A stretch of DNA of 64,000 bases from Clostridium akagii DSM 12554 (GTDB lineage: Bacteria > Bacillota > Clostridia > Clostridiales > Clostridiaceae). The position numbers and the translations under genes are program-made. Under the pieces are notes generated by a model that saw only the letters and a program-made list of their open reading frames with translations, did no database searches and was not told the origin of the DNA. Every line of letters starts with the position of its first letter. Position 1 is the stretch's first letter. Of this stretch, positions 8,229 through 18,659 are shown piece after piece. The stretch covers positions 448,074-512,073 of the forward strand of contig NZ_KK366008.1 in the NCBI RefSeq assembly GCF_000686725.1, in the 5' to 3' direction.

Positions 8229-9203
8229 ATGAAGCTAAACGTTTTATTCTTAAGAAAGCGCTATATATATTATGGCACTCTCTTAATATTAATATTTGTT
8301 TTACTAATTTTATTTTTATTATCTAAAAATACATCCTACATTTTTTCAACTTCCAATGATAAAAAAAGTATTCAAAATTATGATTTAACAGGTGATGGTT
8401 TAAAAGATTCCATTTACATACTAAATAATAAAAACCAATATGAAATTAATGTGACTTCAAAAGAAAAAAATTACATTTTAAAATCCAAAAACGAACTAAA
8501 TAATTTGGGTAATCACTATACTTATTGGCCACTACGTCTTACGCTTTTAGATGCTTCTAGGGATAAACTTCCTGAAATTTTTGTACAGGCCTCCAAAGAT
8601 GGATCTCCAATACAAAATGTATTTATGTGGAAGAATAACAAATTTCAAAACATAATAAATAATTCGAATAATCTACTTGGTTTTATAGATTACCACAATA
8701 ATAAAACCCCTAAAATTATTTTAGGAAACCTTAATAATAAAACTGCTGAATTGTCAAATTATATAATTTCTAAAAATAATTTGATTAAATATCCCTCGAA
8801 TTATAATTCTAATTTTTTAGGTAAAGATTCTATTCTAGAATTTATTAAGTATATTGATAGTCTGCCTTACAACATTTTATATAGTCCGAGAGAAGTATTT
8901 TATCCAGAAGCAGCTAATAGCATTACAAAAACAGTAGATACACTTTCTAGTTTCAATGCAACATATTATTTTCAAGATGGTTTTTTTATAGATAATGGTT
9001 GTGACAAAGATGGGGTTATAACCAGTATGAAATGGATTTTAAATTTCAAAGGCATTTCTAATTCAGATACTAAAATTGTTAAAAACTACACTCTAAACTT
9101 AATTTTGAAGCCGTCTGGTGATACAAATAGCAGTTATTACTTCAAAATTTTCTATGCTGACTTTATAACTCAAGATAATTCATCTGCTTTATATCTTCCA
9201 TAA
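8229..9203 (+). CDS. Membrane-anchored protein with a VCBS/FG-GAP-like segment
   Basis: 324-aa protein of unknown function. A basic head is followed by one long membrane segment (about residues 13-32), then an extracytoplasmic part. At about 50-62 it has YDLTGDGLKDSIYIL, an Asp-rich calcium-loop-like motif as found in VCBS/FG-GAP repeats, and later DASRDKLPEIFVQA in the same style, so one or two repeat blades are likely. The end has a distinct domain with YFQDGFFIDNGCDKDG. The frame opens at GTG 8220, but ATG 8229 follows GAGGTGA with better spacing. It is separated from perR by that gene's terminator and is probably transcribed alone. Confidence 0.8.
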   Translation: MKLNVLFLRKRYIYYGTLLILIFVLLILFLLSKNTSYIFSTSNDKKSIQNYDLTGDGLKDSIYILNNKNQYEINVTSKEKNYILKSKNELNNLGNHYTYWPLRLTLLDASRDKLPEIFVQASKDGSPIQNVFMWKNNKFQNIINNSNNLLGFIDYHNNKTPKIILGNLNNKTAELSNYIISKNNLIKYPSNYNSNFLGKDSILEFIKYIDSLPYNILYSPREVFYPEAANSITKTVDTLSSFNATYYFQDGFFIDNGCDKDGVITSMKWILNFKGISNSDTKIVKNYTLNLILKPSGDTNSSYYFKIFYADFITQDNSSALYLP

Positions 9204-9259
9204 CCTTTTTCAACTTAAAATTTACGGACTGTTTTCAGCTAAAGTGAAAAAAATTCATA

Positions 9260-9290
9260 AAAAATAAAAAAGGGACCGTTTTACGGTCCC
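9260..9290 (-). terminator. Terminator after the C-rich RNA region / engB
   Basis: Perfect stem GGGACCG / CGGTCCC with 5-base loop (9272-9290), followed on the minus strand by a T-rich run (TTTTTTATTTTTT). On the plus strand no U-tract follows, so it works for the minus strand only. Confidence 0.85.
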
Positions 9291-9362
9291 AAGGGGGATG
9301 GGGGGTTTAGCATAAGACAAAAGTTTTACCTTTATCTCACGCTAATGGAGATATTATCTCCA
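9260..9362 (-). ncRNA. Candidate C-rich small RNA (or long engB 3' UTR)
   Basis: Read on the minus strand this stretch holds a 7-bp hairpin (GGAGATA / TATCTCC, 9347-9361), a second imperfect hairpin in the region 9311-9342, then an unpaired C-rich segment with C6 and C5 runs (complement of 9293-9305), and a strong terminator. G/C runs of this kind are exceptional in this AT-rich DNA. The order structured 5' part, C-rich single strand, terminator is that of antisense small RNAs which pair with Shine-Dalgarno sequences, such as the staphylococcal Rsa RNAs. No clear promoter was found (a TTGAAT ... CATAAT pair has a 20-21 base spacer). It begins about 85 bases past the engB stop, so processing from the engB mRNA is possible. 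Confidence 0.42.
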
Positions 9363-9445
9363 ATTACATTTATTATGATGCCCTTATTTTAGTTTTTTAT
9401 TCAACATTATAAATATTTTAATAATAATTTTCTAAAATATTTGAT

Positions 9446-10030
9446 TTATAAAACGTCATTATAAATATGATCTAGTAAATCCTCTGTTCCAACCTTTTTT
9501 AGTGAAGAATAAAAATAAATTTCTTCATTTTTTCCAAGTCCAAATGTTTCCCTTATTACCTTTTCACTTTTTTGAAGATCACTTTTGGTGAGCTTATCAC
9601 TTTTAGTTGAAACAATCATGCATTTGTATCCATAATGCTTAACCCAATTATACATTAACAAATCATCAGCATTGGGCTTTCTTCTACAATCCACCAATAG
9701 GACTACCTTCTTAAGTTCTGGTCTTCCTGTAAGGTAGATGCCTATCATGCTACCCCAACTTTTTTTCTCTTCCTTGGATATTTTCGCATATCCATACCCT
9801 GGCAAATCAACTAAATATGAGTTATTATTTATCATAAAATAATTAATAAGTCTTGTTTTTCCTGGTGTTGAGCTCACTTTAACTAATTTTCTTCTATTGG
9901 TAATTGCATTAATTATAGAAGATTTTCCTACATTTGATCTTCCTATAAATGCGACTTCTGGTAATCCGTCTACAGGAAATTGTTCGAATTTTACAGCTGA
10001 AATTATAAATTCAGCTTGTTTAATTTCCAT
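9446..10030 (-). CDS. engB: Ribosome biogenesis GTPase YihA/EngB (YsxC)
   Basis: 194-aa TRAFAC-class GTPase needed for late 50S assembly. G1 is GRSNVGKSS near residue 30, G2 region [12 protein letters not shown]3 DLPGYG, G4 TKSDKL and G5 YSSLKK, in canonical order. The frame extends to TTG 10045, but ATG 10030 matches the family start (M[13 protein letters not shown]). Its first 11 bases overlap the end of lonA, so translation is coupled; lon-engB adjacency is common in Firmicutes. Confidence 0.96.
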   Translation of the reverse strand: MEIKQAEFIISAVKFEQFPVDGLPEVAFIGRSNVGKSSIINAITNRRKLVKVSSTPGKTRLINYFMINNNSYLVDLPGYGYAKISKEEKKSWGSMIGIYLTGRPELKKVVLLVDCRRKPNADDLLMYNWVKHYGYKCMIVSTKSDKLTKSDLQKSEKVIRETFGLGKNEEIYFYSSLKKVGTEDLLDHIYNDVL

Positions 10031-12353
10031 TATTATCTTCACCAACCAATGCGTTATTTATAACATCCTCGACTTTTTCTGCTAGTATAAAATTAACTTT
10101 ATTTGTAACTGTTTTGGGTATATTTTTCAAATCTTTTTCATTCTCCTTTGGAATTATTATAGTATCAATTCCAGCTCTATGGGCAGCTAAAGATTTTTCC
10201 TTAAGTCCACCTATTGGAAGCACCCTTCCTGTAAGGGTTATCTCTCCAGTCATTGCAACGTTATGTTTGACTTTTCGATTGCTTAACGCTGAAACTAAAG
10301 CAGTTATAATTGTAACTCCCGCTGAAGGACCATCCTTTGGAACTGCTCCTTCAGGGACGTGAATATGAATATCTTTTTCTTTATAAAATTTTTCATCTAT
10401 GCTATATCTCTTAGCATTAGTTCGTACGTAGCTAAATCCAGCTTCTGCAGATTCTTTCATTACATCTCCAATTTGTCCTGTAATCGAAAGCTTACCAGTC
10501 CCAGGCATAACTGCAACTTCTACTGGTAATGTATCTCCACCATAGCCAGTCCATGCCATTCCTGTTACTACCCCTATCTTATCTTCTTTATCAATTTTAT
10601 CATAAGTATACATATCTGATCCTAAATATTTTTTAACAAGTGCAGTGGTAATTGTTGCAGATTTTTTATCTTTTTCTACCATTTCAGCAATAGATTTTCT
10701 GATAACAGCTGCTATTTTCCTTTCAAGATTTCTAACCCCTGATTCTCTAGTATAGTTATCAATAATACAACTTAATGAATTATCAGTAAATATGATTTCC
10801 CCATTATCTAAAGAGTGTTCTTCCAATTCCTTCTGCACTAAATGATTTTTTGCAATGTTAAATTTTTCTTCTGAAGTATATCCAGAAAGCTCTATTATTT
10901 CCATTCTATCCAAAAGTGGAATAGGAATTGTATCCAAATTATTAGCAGTAGTCACAAACATAACATCAGACAAATCGAAATCTAGTTCCATAAAATGATC
11001 TCGAAAACTATAATTTTGCTCTGAATCCAATACCTCTAAAAGAGCCGATGCAGGGTCCCCTTTATATCCATCACCCATTTTATCAATTTCATCTAATAAA
11101 AATAGCGGATTCATTGACTTTGCTTCTTTCATACTATAAATGATTCTACCTGGAATTGCTCCTACGTATGTTCTCCTGTGACCTCTTATATCTGCTTCAT
11201 CACTTACTCCACCAAGAGACATTCTCACAAAATTTTTATTTAAAGCATGTGCTATTGACTTTGCTATAGATGTTTTACCTACTCCTGGTGGACCAACAAG
11301 GCATAAAATTGGCCCTTTTATTGAATTACTCATCTGCTTAACTGCAAGATATTCAATTATCCTATCTTTAACTTCTTTAATACCATAATGTTCTTTGTTT
11401 AGTATATTTCTAGTTTCTTTTATATCAATATGATCCTCAGTTTTAATATTCCAAGGTAAATCCAATATCCAATCAAGATAATTCCTAATGACTCCACCTT
11501 CTGATGAAAAGCTACCAGCATTTTTAAGTCTACTTAGTTCATATATTGCCTTGGCCTTTATACCCTTAGGAAGCTTTGCTTTAGTTATTCTACTTTTATA
11601 TTTTTTTTGTTCCTTTATATCTTCGTCATCTTCCCCTAATTCTTCTTGCATTACTTTAATTTGTTCTCTTAGGTAATACTCTTTTTGACCTTTTTCTATC
11701 TTATCTTTAACTTTATTTCCTATCTCTTTTTCCACTTCAAGAATATCTATTTCACTGTTTAGAACCTCTAAAATTATATTCAATCTTTTTATTGGTTCTG
11801 TTGCTTCTAATATTTCTTGCTTTTTTTCTTGTTTTACAACTAAGTAGGAACATATTGTATCTGCAAATCTTCCTAAATCCTCTTCTTCATCTAGAGAAAT
11901 CAATGTATCATTTGGTGCTGCTCCTGAAAGTTTTATATAAGAACTAAAACTTTCTTTTACCATTCTAGTTAATGCTATACTCTCATTATCTTTAATAGAA
12001 TTATTATCTTCAATTTCTTCTATTTCAACCTTCATGAAATGTTCGTTTTCAACATAAGCATTAATTTTTCCTCGTTTTTCCCCTTCAACTAAAACTCTTA
12101 CTGTATCACCAGGTAATTTTAATATTTGTTTGATTGTACATATAGTACCTGTTGAATATATGTCACTTGCTTCAGGTGATTCGGTTTTTGCATTTCTTTG
12201 TGCAGCTAAAAAAACCTCCTGCTTATTCACCATTGCATCTTCTAGAGCAAGAATAGATTTTTCTCTTCCAACATCAAAATGCATTACCATATAAGGAAAT
12301 ATAATTATACCTCTCAGTGGTATTAGAGGAAGAACTTTAACATCATCACTCAT
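10020..12353 (-). CDS. lon: ATP-dependent protease Lon (LonA)
   Basis: 777-aa cytosolic AAA+ serine protease for misfolded and regulatory proteins. The N-terminal substrate-binding domain spans about 1-200, then a coiled region, the AAA+ module with Walker A GPPGVGKT (354-361) and Walker B LLDEIDK (419-425), and the C-terminal protease domain with catalytic Ser677 (PKDGPSAG) and Lys720 (GGLKEK), 43 residues apart as in the E. coli enzyme. GAGGGGAG precedes the ATG. It lies 97 bases after lonB and overlaps engB. Confidence 0.97.
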   Translation of the reverse strand: MSDDVKVLPLIPLRGIIIFPYMVMHFDVGREKSILALEDAMVNKQEVFLAAQRNAKTESPEASDIYSTGTICTIKQILKLPGDTVRVLVEGEKRGKINAYVENEHFMKVEIEEIEDNNSIKDNESIALTRMVKESFSSYIKLSGAAPNDTLISLDEEEDLGRFADTICSYLVVKQEKKQEILEATEPIKRLNIILEVLNSEIDILEVEKEIGNKVKDKIEKGQKEYYLREQIKVMQEELGEDDEDIKEQKKYKSRITKAKLPKGIKAKAIYELSRLKNAGSFSSEGGVIRNYLDWILDLPWNIKTEDHIDIKETRNILNKEHYGIKEVKDRIIEYLAVKQMSNSIKGPILCLVGPPGVGKTSIAKSIAHALNKNFVRMSLGGVSDEADIRGHRRTYVGAIPGRIIYSMKEAKSMNPLFLLDEIDKMGDGYKGDPASALLEVLDSEQNYSFRDHFMELDFDLSDVMFVTTANNLDTIPIPLLDRMEIIELSGYTSEEKFNIAKNHLVQKELEEHSLDNGEIIFTDNSLSCIIDNYTRESGVRNLERKIAAVIRKSIAEMVEKDKKSATITTALVKKYLGSDMYTYDKIDKEDKIGVVTGMAWTGYGGDTLPVEVAVMPGTGKLSITGQIGDVMKESAEAGFSYVRTNAKRYSIDEKFYKEKDIHIHVPEGAVPKDGPSAGVTIITALVSALSNRKVKHNVAMTGEITLTGRVLPIGGLKEKSLAAHRAGIDTIIIPKENEKDLKNIPKTVTNKVNFILAEKVEDVINNALVGEDNNGN

Positions 12354-12450
12354 TTTTCTCCCCTCACTTTCAATTGCTATACTAATTGTGTAGATAGTCT
12401 AATACATTATACATTTAAAATCAACTTTTTTCAATTGTGTAAATTTGATT

Positions 12451-14157
12451 TCAACTATAAACTTGATTATAATTTTTATTTGAGGTTTTTTCATTGTCAG
12501 CCAATAAAACCTCAGCCTGTGTTCCAATTAGTATTTTTTCTGTTTGCTTGTTATTTACAAATGCAAAATTGAAAACTTCATTAATACTAGATACGGGAAG
12601 AATTTTTGCACCCTTAATTTTTTTGAAATTTTCCTGCCAATTTTCCTTAGGAATTATTATTGTATTTGCTCCTGCTTTTATAGCAGCATCTATTTTGGCC
12701 TTAACTCCTCCTATTGGTCTTACTTTTCCATATAACGATATTTCTCCTGTCATTGCTATTTTATTATCTACATACATTTCTTTAATTGCACTAAATATAG
12801 CTGTAGCAATACTAATACCAGCCGATGGACCATCTACTGGTATCCCACCCGGGAAATTCACGTGTATATCATAATCATCACATGCTAAATTGAATTTTTT
12901 TTGTAACATTGTCATTACATTTTCCACAGAACATCTAGCATTGCTTTTTCTAATAATTTTGCCATTAGCACTTTTAATTTCCTCTTCATCTACTATACCT
13001 GTTACCTTAATGTTACCTTTTTTATTTAATACTCTAATCGCACTTGCTTCTATTTCCATAACAGCACCCATATTAGGTCCATACACAGCAAGGCCATTTA
13101 CATATCCGATCTGTGGTGTTGCATTTATTTTTTTATCAATTTTCGGTGAATATTCACCATTCTCAATAACCCATTCAATATCTTGTATTGTTATCTTATC
13201 TCTTTTTTCGTTAAGTGCTATCCCAAATGCTAATTGTATTAAATTAACAGCATCCCTGCCATTATTAGAGTACATACTCACCATTTCTAATGCTTTTTTT
13301 TCAATCTTTGTACCAACCTTATTTACTGAGTTTAGCGCTATTTTTTTTATTTCTTCTGATTGTAATGGTTTGAAAAATATCTCTACACACCTGGATCTTA
13401 ATGCAGGGCATAGTTCTTCAGGCCTACGTGTTGTTGCACCTATAAGCCTAAAATCTGCTGGCAATCCATTTTCAAATACTTCCTTTATGTAATTTGGCAT
13501 ATTTTTATCATTTGAATTATAATAGGAACTGTCAAAAAAAACTTTCCTATCTTCTAAAACCTTAAGCAGTTTATTCATTTCAGTTGGGTGAAGTTCACCT
13601 ATCTCATCAATAAACAATATACCCCCATGTGCCTTAGTTACGGCTCCTGGTTTAGGCTGTGGTATTCCAGCAACGCCTAGTGCTCCTGCTCCTTGATATA
13701 TAGGGTCATGAACCGAACCTATAAGTGGGTCTGCTATTCCTCTATCATCAAATCTAACCGTAGTCGCATCAATTTCAACAAATTTTGCATCTTTATTAAA
13801 TGGTGAATAGTATATCCCTTTTGCATCTTCTAGAACAAGCCTTGCTGCTGCTGTTTTACCTATGCCCGGAGGTCCATATATTATTATATTTTGAGGATTA
13901 GGACCACATATAGCTGCCCTTAACGCTTTTATTCCTTTTTCTTGACCTATAATCTCATCAAAGTTTTTGGGTCTGCTCTTTTCAGTAAGTGGGACTGTCA
14001 ATTTAATTTTCCTTAGTGCATTCAAATTATCCATTTCATTTTTGCTTTCTTTATTTATTACAATTTTAGATGTCCGCTGACTTTTGAGTAGATTAAAAAA
14101 ATATATCCCTATGACTAGTGTGAAAAATAATTCTGCTACCAACAATAGTATCATCAT
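12451..14157 (-). CDS. lonB: Membrane-anchored ATP-dependent protease LonB
   Basis: 568-aa Lon-type protease of the LonB class: one N-terminal membrane segment (about residues 2-22) replaces the large LonA N-domain. Walker A is GPPGIGKT (95-102), Walker B LFIDEIGEL, and the proteolytic dyad is Ser445 (VDGPSAG) with Lys488 (GGVKAK). In Bacillus LonB is made in the forespore; in this window a spore protein gene confirms that the organism sporulates. ATG 14157 has no close Shine-Dalgarno, which is odd among these genes; the leader contains a strong one further up before a short reading frame (see the leader entry). Confidence 0.95.
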   Translation of the reverse strand: MMILLLVAELFFTLVIGIYFFNLLKSQRTSKIVINKESKNEMDNLNALRKIKLTVPLTEKSRPKNFDEIIGQEKGIKALRAAICGPNPQNIIIYGPPGIGKTAAARLVLEDAKGIYYSPFNKDAKFVEIDATTVRFDDRGIADPLIGSVHDPIYQGAGALGVAGIPQPKPGAVTKAHGGILFIDEIGELHPTEMNKLLKVLEDRKVFFDSSYYNSNDKNMPNYIKEVFENGLPADFRLIGATTRRPEELCPALRSRCVEIFFKPLQSEEIKKIALNSVNKVGTKIEKKALEMVSMYSNNGRDAVNLIQLAFGIALNEKRDKITIQDIEWVIENGEYSPKIDKKINATPQIGYVNGLAVYGPNMGAVMEIEASAIRVLNKKGNIKVTGIVDEEEIKSANGKIIRKSNARCSVENVMTMLQKKFNLACDDYDIHVNFPGGIPVDGPSAGISIATAIFSAIKEMYVDNKIAMTGEISLYGKVRPIGGVKAKIDAAIKAGANTIIIPKENWQENFKKIKGAKILPVSSINEVFNFAFVNNKQTEKILIGTQAEVLLADNEKTSNKNYNQVYS

Positions 14158-14245
14158 ATTAATTTGGAAATACTCTCAAAACAATTAATTTCACCAGAAT
14201 AAGCATATATTTTTCTTGTTTTGAGACAATTTCCTCCTCCCTTCA
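14158..14245 (-). promoter_or_regulatory. lonB leader: short reading frame with strong SD and a 10-bp stem
   Basis: On the minus strand a GGGAGGAGG (about 14233-14241) stands four bases before TTG 14229, which opens a 12-codon frame ending in TGA. This frame is in phase with lonB 24 codons downstream but broken by three stops. A 10-bp perfect inverted repeat CTCAAAACAA / TTGTTTTGAG, about 30 bases apart, spans it. This suggests a leader peptide or a relic start with translational control of lonB. Confidence 0.4.
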
Positions 14246-14295
14246 TAATTTTCTATTTGTTATTATTATTTACACTTTCATAGCAATATATTCCA

Positions 14296-14327
14296 CAAAA
14301 AGAGGAGAGTAATAATTACTCTCCTCT
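14296..14327 (-). terminator. Terminator after clpX
   Basis: Near-perfect 27-base palindrome (13 bp each side of a single base, AGAGGAGAGTAAT arms), followed on the minus strand by TTTTTG. It is 13 bases past the clpX stop and separates clpX from the lonB leader. Confidence 0.88.
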
Positions 14328-14340
14328 AATAATTTAACAA

Positions 14341-15639
14341 CTAAGCTGTTTCTGGTCCTTTTTTCTTAGTTATATCTTCAGTTTTATTTACAGGTTCTGG
14401 AACCACAACTACACTTTCATCCAATTCCAGTTCAGGCTGTTTGGTACTTATAGTGTCTTCTTTTACTAACACTTTTTTTACATCTTTCCTTGAAGGAATA
14501 TCAAACATGATGTTTTTCATCATATCTTCTATTATTGCCCTCAATCCTCTTGCACCAGTATTTCTTTTTATTGCTTCTTTTGCTATTGCAATAAGTGATT
14601 CCTTGTCAAATTCAAGTTCAACATTATCCATCTTGAATAATTTTTTGTATTGTTTTACTAAAGCATTTTTAGGTTTGCTCAATATTTCAATCAATGCTCC
14701 TTCATCCAATGCATCCAACGTAACAAGTATTGGAAGTCTTCCTACAAATTCAGGTATTAATCCAAATTTCAGAAGATCTCCTGGCATAAGGTCTTTTAGA
14801 AGTACACTTACGTCTTTTTCCTTCTTTGACATGATTTCCGCACCAAAACCCAAAGAACTTTTTCTTGTTCTGTTTTCTATTATCTTATCAACCCCATCAA
14901 ATGCACCACCACATATAAACAATATATTAGTAGTATTGATTTGTATAAATTCTTGATGAGGATGTTTTCTTCCCCCTTGAGGTGGCACAGAAGCTGTAGT
15001 TCCTTCTAAAATCTTTAATAATGCCTGTTGGACACCCTCACCTGAAACATCTCTAGTAATTGATGGATTTTCTGATTTTCTAGCTATTTTATCAATTTCA
15101 TCAATGTATATAATACCTTTTTCAGCTTTTTCCACATCATAATCAGCATTTTGAATTAGTTTAAGAAGTATATTTTCTACATCTTCTCCCACATATCCAG
15201 CTTCTGTTAGTGTTGTAGCATCAGCTATAGCAAAAGGTACATTTAAAAATTTAGCTAAAGTTTGTGCTAAAAGAGTCTTACCAGATCCTGTTGGTCCGAG
15301 TAAAAGTATATTACTTTTCTGTAATTCAACTTCTTCACCACTTACATTAGAATTAATTCTTTTATAATGGTTATATACAGCAACAGCTAATGATTTTTTA
15401 GCATCTTCTTGACCAATTACATATTGATCTAAATAATTCTTTATCTCAATTGGCTTTGGTAATGATCCCACTTCTACTGAAGATGTATCTTCAAATTCAT
15501 CAGTTATTATTTCGGAACATAACTCTATGCACTCATCACAAATATAGACTCCAGGTCCTGCAATAAGTCTTCGAACTTGATCTTGACTTTTGCCACAAAA
15601 AGAACATCTTAACTGTTTTTTATCATCGAATTTTGCCAT
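14341..15639 (-). CDS. clpX: ClpXP protease ATPase subunit ClpX
   Basis: 432-aa AAA+ unfoldase that delivers substrates to ClpP. The N-terminal zinc finger has C12/C15 and C34/C37, Walker A GPTGSGKT is at 115-122, Walker [10 protein letters not shown], and sensor/arginine region [11 protein letters not shown]. The last about 40 residues form an acidic and Pro/Lys-rich tail longer than in most ClpX proteins. It lies 20 bases after clpP with GAGGTG before the ATG, a clear tig-clpP-clpX grouping. Confidence 0.97.
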   Translation of the reverse strand: MAKFDDKKQLRCSFCGKSQDQVRRLIAGPGVYICDECIELCSEIITDEFEDTSSVEVGSLPKPIEIKNYLDQYVIGQEDAKKSLAVAVYNHYKRINSNVSGEEVELQKSNILLLGPTGSGKTLLAQTLAKFLNVPFAIADATTLTEAGYVGEDVENILLKLIQNADYDVEKAEKGIIYIDEIDKIARKSENPSITRDVSGEGVQQALLKILEGTTASVPPQGGRKHPHQEFIQINTTNILFICGGAFDGVDKIIENRTRKSSLGFGAEIMSKKEKDVSVLLKDLMPGDLLKFGLIPEFVGRLPILVTLDALDEGALIEILSKPKNALVKQYKKLFKMDNVELEFDKESLIAIAKEAIKRNTGARGLRAIIEDMMKNIMFDIPSRKDVKKVLVKEDTISTKQPELELDESVVVVPEPVNKTEDITKKKGPETA

Positions 15640-15659
15640 CTTTACACCTCACTTAAAGG

Positions 15660-16247
15660 TTATTTCTTTTTTGTTGTAAATATTTCATCTATCAATCCAT
15701 AAGCTTTAGCTTCATCAGCATCTAAAAAATTATCTCTTTCTGTATCCTTTTCGATAAGTTCTAGAGGCTGGCCTGTTCTTTCACTAAAAATCGTGTTTAA
15801 TTTCTTTTTTATTTTGAGAATTCTTTCAGCATGTATTCCAATATCGGTTGCTTGACCTTGGAATCCTCCAAGAGGTTGATGAATCATTATTTCACTATTA
15901 GGAAGTGCAAATCTTTTTCCCTTTGCACCAGCACATAATAAAAATGCACCCATTGATGCTGCCATGCCAACACAGATTGTTGAAACATCTGCTTTTATAT
16001 ATTGCATTGTATCATAAATACCCATACCAGCGGTTATTGATCCACCTGGACTATTTATGTATAGGTTGATATCCTTATCTGGGTCTTCACTTTCTAAAAA
16101 CAATAGCTGTGCTATTACTAAGCTAGCTGTTACATCATTTACTTCTTCTCCTAAAAATACAATTCTATCTTTTAGAAGTCTAGAATAAATGTCATAAGAC
16201 CTTTCTCCTTTGTTTGTTTGTTCTACTACCATAGGTACCAAACTCAT
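15660..16247 (-). CDS. clpP: ATP-dependent Clp protease proteolytic subunit ClpP
   Basis: 195-aa serine peptidase that forms the tetradecameric ClpP chamber. The catalytic triad is Ser98 (GMAASMG), His123 (MIHQPLGG) and Asp172 (ERDNF), exactly the expected spacing. The frame is open to 16277, but ATG 16247 has GGGAGG eight bases upstream and gives the canonical [11 protein letters not shown] start with a short processed propeptide. It follows tig by about 120 bases and precedes clpX. Confidence 0.97.
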   Translation of the reverse strand: MSLVPMVVEQTNKGERSYDIYSRLLKDRIVFLGEEVNDVTASLVIAQLLFLESEDPDKDINLYINSPGGSITAGMGIYDTMQYIKADVSTICVGMAASMGAFLLCAGAKGKRFALPNSEIMIHQPLGGFQGQATDIGIHAERILKIKKKLNTIFSERTGQPLELIEKDTERDNFLDADEAKAYGLIDEIFTTKKK

Positions 16248-16367
16248 AAAAATCCCTCCCATATGACAAGATGACAATTTAAAATATTGCCTAAATCATC
16301 TAATATTTAACCTCTTTATATTATGCTAACATAATACAGTAAATAATCAATACCTTTTTACTTTTTA

Positions 16368-17663
16368 TTATTCTACAGTTTTACTACTATTAACTAGTAA
16401 ATCAATAACTTTTTCATTTGCAACATCATGTTCTAAAATATTTCTTTGAGCATCAAGAAGCATCTTAGCCATCTTTTCATCGTCTTTTTCTGAATACTGC
16501 TTAGCTAGTTCTGTTGCCTTAACAAGAAGTTCTTCTTCTGTTACTTTAATATCTTCTTTTTTCACTATTTCTTCAAGTACCAATCTTGTTTTTACTCTCT
16601 TTTCAGCAGTTTCTCCCATGAATTCTCTAACTTTTTCTTCCGAACTATTTGTGAATTCATAATATGATTTAAGATCTAACCCTTGATAACTCAATTTACT
16701 TTCTAATTCCTTAACCATTTGATCAACTTCACTCTTTATCATAACTTCTGGTACATCAACCTTTGCATTATCACATACAGCTGATATAACAGCGTCTTCA
16801 TATTCATCTTTTTCTTTTTTGCTGTTTGTTTCTTCAAATTTACTCTTAGAATCATTTCTTAATTCTTCTAATGTATCAAATTCTGAAACATCCTTTGCAA
16901 ATTCATCATCAAGTGCTGGTAATTCTTTGACTTTAATTTCTTTTATTGTTACATTAAATAAAGCCTTTTTGCCATTAAATTCTTCTTTACCATATTCTTC
17001 TGGAAAGCTTACTTCTACATCTTTTGTATCGCCTTTTTTAAGTCCTATAAGCTGTTCTTCAAAGTTTCCTATGAAAGCTCCACTACCTATTTCTAATGAA
17101 TAGTCAGTACCCTCGCCGCCTTCGAAAGGTGTTCCATCAATAAATCCTTTAAAATCTATTACTGCAATGTTAGTATTTTCAACAACACTTTCAGCTTCCT
17201 TTGTCTCAATTCTAGCATTTTTCTGCTGCATAGCTTTTAATTCATTATCTATATCTTCTTCAGTTACTGGATATTTAACCGTTTTAACTTCTACGCCTTT
17301 GTATTCTCCAAGTTCTACTTCTGGAACTACTGTAACTTTAGCAGTATAAACAAGATCTTTTCCTTCTCCGATTTCAACTATATCAATTTCAGGATAATCA
17401 ACTGGTTTTATATTATTTTCCTCTAGTGCAGCTGGATATGTATCATCACAGCAAAAATTCACTGCATCTTCATAAAATACACCTGCTCCAAAATACTGTT
17501 CAATTATAGACAAAGGTGCTTTACCCTTTCTAAAACCTGGTACATCATACTTTTTACTATTTTTCTTATATGCTTTTTTAACAGCCTCATTAAATTTCGC
17601 TGACTCAACTGTAATTTCAAATTTAACGACGTTATTTTCCAATTTCTCTAATTTTGCATTCAT
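16368..17663 (-). CDS. tig: Trigger factor
   Basis: 431-aa ribosome-associated chaperone and peptidyl-prolyl isomerase. The N-terminal ribosome-binding domain carries the signature PGFRKGKAP (about 42-50), the FKBP domain lies at about 160-245 ([16 protein letters not shown]...), and the C-terminal arms are helical and charged. ATG 17663 has AGGAGG eight bases upstream; the frame runs 15 codons further but without a ribosome binding site. It heads the tig-clpP-clpX cluster. Confidence 0.97.
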   Translation of the reverse strand: MNAKLEKLENNVVKFEITVESAKFNEAVKKAYKKNSKKYDVPGFRKGKAPLSIIEQYFGAGVFYEDAVNFCCDDTYPAALEENNIKPVDYPEIDIVEIGEGKDLVYTAKVTVVPEVELGEYKGVEVKTVKYPVTEEDIDNELKAMQQKNARIETKEAESVVENTNIAVIDFKGFIDGTPFEGGEGTDYSLEIGSGAFIGNFEEQLIGLKKGDTKDVEVSFPEEYGKEEFNGKKALFNVTIKEIKVKELPALDDEFAKDVSEFDTLEELRNDSKSKFEETNSKKEKDEYEDAVISAVCDNAKVDVPEVMIKSEVDQMVKELESKLSYQGLDLKSYYEFTNSSEEKVREFMGETAEKRVKTRLVLEEIVKKEDIKVTEEELLVKATELAKQYSEKDDEKMAKMLLDAQRNILEHDVANEKVIDLLVNSSKTVE

Positions 17664-17862
17664 ACGTAAATTCCTCCTAATCAAGTGAAAGCTTATTAAC
17701 TTTAACATTATAACACATTATTATGTATTTACAAACATTAATTGTAAGCCTTTCATCAATGAATCTTTCATATATTATATAACAAAAAAGCTTAGGTTTA
17801 CAATTATAACTTCATATGTTTTAAATTATCTTTACGCCTACAATTAATTCTTAAATACATTG

Positions 17863-18645
17863 CTATATATATTTAACTAAAAAATCTTTAGCTTCTGTAA
17901 GCTGACTATATGAATTGTAATTGTTTCCATATACTTCTATTATAACATTTCCTGAATACTTATGTGCCTTTATTTTATCAAATATAGATATAAAATCAAC
18001 AGTTCCCTTTCCTGGCAATAAACAAATATGATCCTTATCCCTATCATTTACATGAAAATTAATAAGATTTTCATCCATTATATCTAGATATTTAAAAGGA
18101 TGTATTTTAGTTTTGTAAGCTTGCTTTATATCAAATGTAAAATACAATGGATATTTTGTATGTGTTTTTATCATATCCAAATATTCTAAATTACTTGACA
18201 TGCACCAATCCACGTTTTCTTGTGCCAGTTTAATACCATTCTCTCCAGCAATATATGTAAGTGTATCATACACATCGTATATTAATTTAAAATCAATTTC
18301 ATCTATATCTGTTCTTCTCATGCCATGGAAAGTATAGCAACTAGCTCCTAAAACACTTGCAGCCTTGCAAACCTTCTGAAAATACTTCAGCATGTCTGTT
18401 CTTCTTCTTTTGTATGAGTCAAAGAGATATGGTTCATACAAAGGTGAAAAACTATGCACACTATTTATCTTCAACCCATATTTATCCTTTTTATCTTTAA
18501 GTACTTCTATAAAATTATTTTCAAATTCCAATGGTGTGTTTAAAAAAATTTCCGCACATTTAAAACCTAGACTTGATATTATTTCAATGCTATCCTCCGT
18601 CTCTACCTTTGGATAAAATACAGCTGAAGACAACCCTATATTCAT
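17863..18645 (-). CDS. Sugar phosphate isomerase/epimerase family (AP endonuclease 2-type TIM barrel)
   Basis: 260-aa TIM-barrel protein of the xylose-isomerase-like superfamily. Typical metal-site elements are visible: CYTFHGMRR (His), LAQENVDW (Glu), FTFDIKQAY (Asp), INFHVNDRDK (His/Asp) and a final VIIEVYG (Glu). Substrate cannot be told; relatives include sugar epimerases and endonuclease IV-like proteins. ATG 18645 has AAAGGAGGTGA before it; the frame's GTG at 18654 lies inside that ribosome binding site. It starts 15 bases after the next upstream gene, so they are probably cotranscribed. Confidence 0.85.
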   Translation of the reverse strand: MNIGLSSAVFYPKVETEDSIEIISSLGFKCAEIFLNTPLEFENNFIEVLKDKKDKYGLKINSVHSFSPLYEPYLFDSYKRRRTDMLKYFQKVCKAASVLGASCYTFHGMRRTDIDEIDFKLIYDVYDTLTYIAGENGIKLAQENVDWCMSSNLEYLDMIKTHTKYPLYFTFDIKQAYKTKIHPFKYLDIMDENLINFHVNDRDKDHICLLPGKGTVDFISIFDKIKAHKYSGNVIIEVYGNNYNSYSQLTEAKDFLVKYI

Positions 18646-18659
18646 ACTGGTCACCTCCT

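Noticed and set aside
12494-13492. Long plus-strand open frames opposite lonB (up to 200 codons)
   Set aside because: Antisense shadows of the conserved Lon protease frame; hydrophobic low-complexity translations, no ribosome binding site and no family resemblance.
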